Source: Cavia porcellus
Lineage: Eukaryota; Chordata; Mammalia; Rodentia; Caviidae
Assembly: GCF_034190915.1 (NCBI RefSeq)
Contig: NW_026947484.1
Span: 68,651,482-68,715,481, forward strand
Direction of reading: 5' to 3'
DNA: 64,000 nt
Position 1 is the stretch's first letter. Each line of letters begins with the position of its first letter. This document shows, in pieces, positions 62,171-64,000 of this stretch. The notes below the pieces were generated by a model. The model did no database searches and was not told the DNA's origin. It was given only the letters and a program-made list of their open reading frames with translations. The position numbers and the translations under genes are program-made.

Positions 62171-62295
62171 GGTTTTTGTTTTGTTTTGTTTTTTTGTTTT
62201 TTGTCTTTTTCTTTTATATCGGTACCAGGAATTGAACTCACGACTGCCTGCTTGCAAGGCAGGTGCTTATGCCGCTGAGCTAAATCCCCAGCCCT
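62171..62295 (-). mobile_element. ID-type SINE with 13-bp target-site duplication
   Basis: Reverse-complement ID body ('ggtaccaggaattgaactca' to 'gagctaaatccccagccc') with a long T-rich tail. gaagagtcatttg flanks it at 62158-62170 and 62296-62308, a perfect match. Nearly identical to the copy at 16673. Confidence 0.9.
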
Positions 62296-64000
62296 GAAGA
62301 GTCATTTGTTATGATCAATAGTTGAAATTTACCTGTTCAACTTTTTTTTCTACTGTACAAAGCGCCAACTTCAAAACTTAATGACTAGGAACAAAACTTT
62401 CCTGGTATCATTCACAGTTCTGCGGGCTGAGTAGACAGAGCTGCATGGTTCTCACTTGGAGCTGACCTCGGGTTGTAGGCTGCTGTCACTGGGGTTAAAG
62501 GCACTGGAAAGCTTGACTGACATGGGAGTTAATATGGCTTTTTCATGCACATGGCCACCTGGAGGGAGAACTGTCAGACTTATTGGAGGATTTAGTTAAC
62601 ATGTGTTTGTCATGGGCGAGTTAACTACAAGTCCTGGTGAAGGATCTAAGAAAGTTCCCTGACCCGCAATGGGGTTTCCCCAGCTCCCCGGCCATAAGCT
62701 GAAAATATGGTACATTTAAAATGCATTCAATACACTTAACCTACTAAATATCAGAGCTCCTCATAGAGTGGTGGCTGTTTATTTTCTGGGCCGAGACTCA
62801 CTATACTGTGAGACAGCCTACTAGTGAATGCTGCTAGCCAGAAAAGGATCAAAATCCAAAATTGGAAGTATAATTCCCACCAAATACATAATGCACTGAA
62901 CCATCATCAACTTGAGAAATCGTTAAGCTGAACAATTTAAAGTCAGGGATCACTGATGTGTTTATGGTGCAGTAATCTATCTCCCAACAGCTACTAGAGG
63001 CACGGCAGTTGCTGTGCAGTTACTACATCTGTTAACTGCCAACACATTTATTTACACACGTATGTGTTTATGTGCGTTGTATTTTTTCAGTCAATTCTTA
63101 GTGTCGTATCTACATCAGGGGATGAGAAAATGCATGCTTTCACATTCACAAACTTTATATTCAAATTGAAGTATGTTGGTAATAAATAAATAGCCAAGTA
63201 AACAATATAATTGGAGACCATGGTAATAATTATAATAGAAATTATACAAGAAGACCTTGGGTAATATTGAGAAATGAGTTATTGAATTTATATCTTAAAT
63301 TCTTCACAATTTGCTATTATTGAGCTGACTTTTACTCACTGTTCATAGAAACTTCATTTTGAACATTGGCTTTAATGGGTATCAGGCCAGTAAACTCAGA
63401 AGGGCAAGTCAAAGCAAAAGTGAAGTTCCAAACCTACTGCCATTTAAAAATTAAAAAAGAAAACAAAAAGATTTTCACCTTTCAAATAAAAATTTCAGAG
63501 CAGGAAATTTCTGATGACCAAGAACCACCCCCGCGCCCCAGGAATACAGAGTGTAGTGTCTGTTATTATTGTGATGTATCCACAGAAAAATAAAACTACT
63601 CAGACAAAGCAAAAACAATATCAACCTGTGACCATCAGCAAAACCAAGTCACACAGCTACTATAAAAAGATTGCTTCTGTAGTATATCATTCTAGACTGA
63701 GTAAAAATAGTTTTGCAAACCTACCTGACATCTTTGCTTTCATGGTCTTCGTGGAGACATAAGGTAGTACAAAACCTAAAAAGTTGCCTCCAAAGAAAAT
63801 GACCTTGCTTGAATAGGCCAATAAAATGTCTAGGATTTCTACAGTGGCACAAAGCAGAGACTTCGGGAAAGATTAAAACTTTCATGATAGGGCTGATTAG
63901 CCACTAGTAGAAGTACCTACAGAGAAGAATTAATGCCTCTTCAACCTGGTGGGATCCTCTCCAGACACTGCAGTACAATGAGCAGAAAGTAAAGTCATTT

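Larger units (their letters stand above)
47756..64000 (-). other. PCSK5: PCSK5 intron, partial (upstream of the first exon seen)
   Basis: Ends with the acceptor tgtag at 47756. The preceding exon, which should end in the WPSMWYM segment, was not found up to 64000. The intron contains the HAL1-like LINE with its nested copy, a 68-bp LINE relic, an LTR-like repeat at 59275 and ID-type SINEs. The stretches 47760-51500, 57000-58900 and 59700-64000 look like ordinary intronic DNA apart from the SINE at 62171 and the hairpin at 60015. Confidence 0.85.

Noticed and set aside
47800..64000. Preceding PCSK5 exon (prodomain cleavage region)
   Set aside because: No minus-strand stretch encoding the expected WPSMWYM end followed by a donor site was found.
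1..64000. CRISPR arrays, operons, phage or plasmid features
   Set aside because: The window is vertebrate nuclear DNA. The only regular repeat (7361-7695) has no spacers and is a minisatellite.

Overview
The window is a stretch of mammalian nuclear DNA, almost certainly from a rodent. It is AT-rich and intron-dominated, and it carries 7SL-derived B1-type SINEs, tRNA-derived ID-type SINEs and B1/ID composites, plus old MIR, MaLR-like and DNA-transposon remains. The ID copies with a tail after 'GGTACCGATAAAA' suggest a non-murine rodent, possibly a hystricomorph such as a mole-rat or guinea-pig relative. That last step is a weak inference from memory of SINE sequences.

The only protein-coding gene I can support is PCSK5 (proprotein convertase subtilisin/kexin type 5, PC5/6) on the minus strand. 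Four consecutive internal exons lie at 47755-47612, 45540-45464, 14824-14736 and 11139-10967. They join in frame (144+77+89+173 = 483 bp, 161 codons) and encode the start of the subtilisin-like catalytic domain. The catalytic Asp is in the first exon and the catalytic His opens the third. The exons for the signal peptide and prodomain lie upstream, beyond position 64000. The exons for the oxyanion Asn, the catalytic Ser, the P domain and the Cys-rich region lie downstream, below position 1. The introns are about 2.07, 30.6 and 3.6 kb, flanked by partial introns of at least 16.2 kb and 11.0 kb.

The most interesting non-genic content is a family of non-LTR retrotransposons. At 52548-56780 lies what looks like a full-length, minus-strand, ORF1-only LINE (a HAL1-like 'half-L1'). 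It has a GC-rich 5' region, an L1-type ORF1 that is now broken, no visible ORF2, and a 3' region built of degenerate tandem units of about 150 bp. It ends in a poly-A tract and is flanked by imperfect target-site duplications. A second copy of the same 3' region inserted in the opposite direction inside its ORF1 (54824-55835) with a 12-bp duplication. Two more pieces of the family lie at 17235-17944 (chimeric, 17-bp duplication) and 58954-59021 (only 68 bp, 14-bp duplication).

The rest is intronic background: an almost perfect 5 x 67-bp minisatellite (7361-7695), several microsatellites, two short perfect hairpins, and one unexplained 90-codon open frame without a start codon (28074-27802, minus). 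I saw no RNA gene other than SINE copies, and no CRISPR array, operon or other prokaryotic feature.
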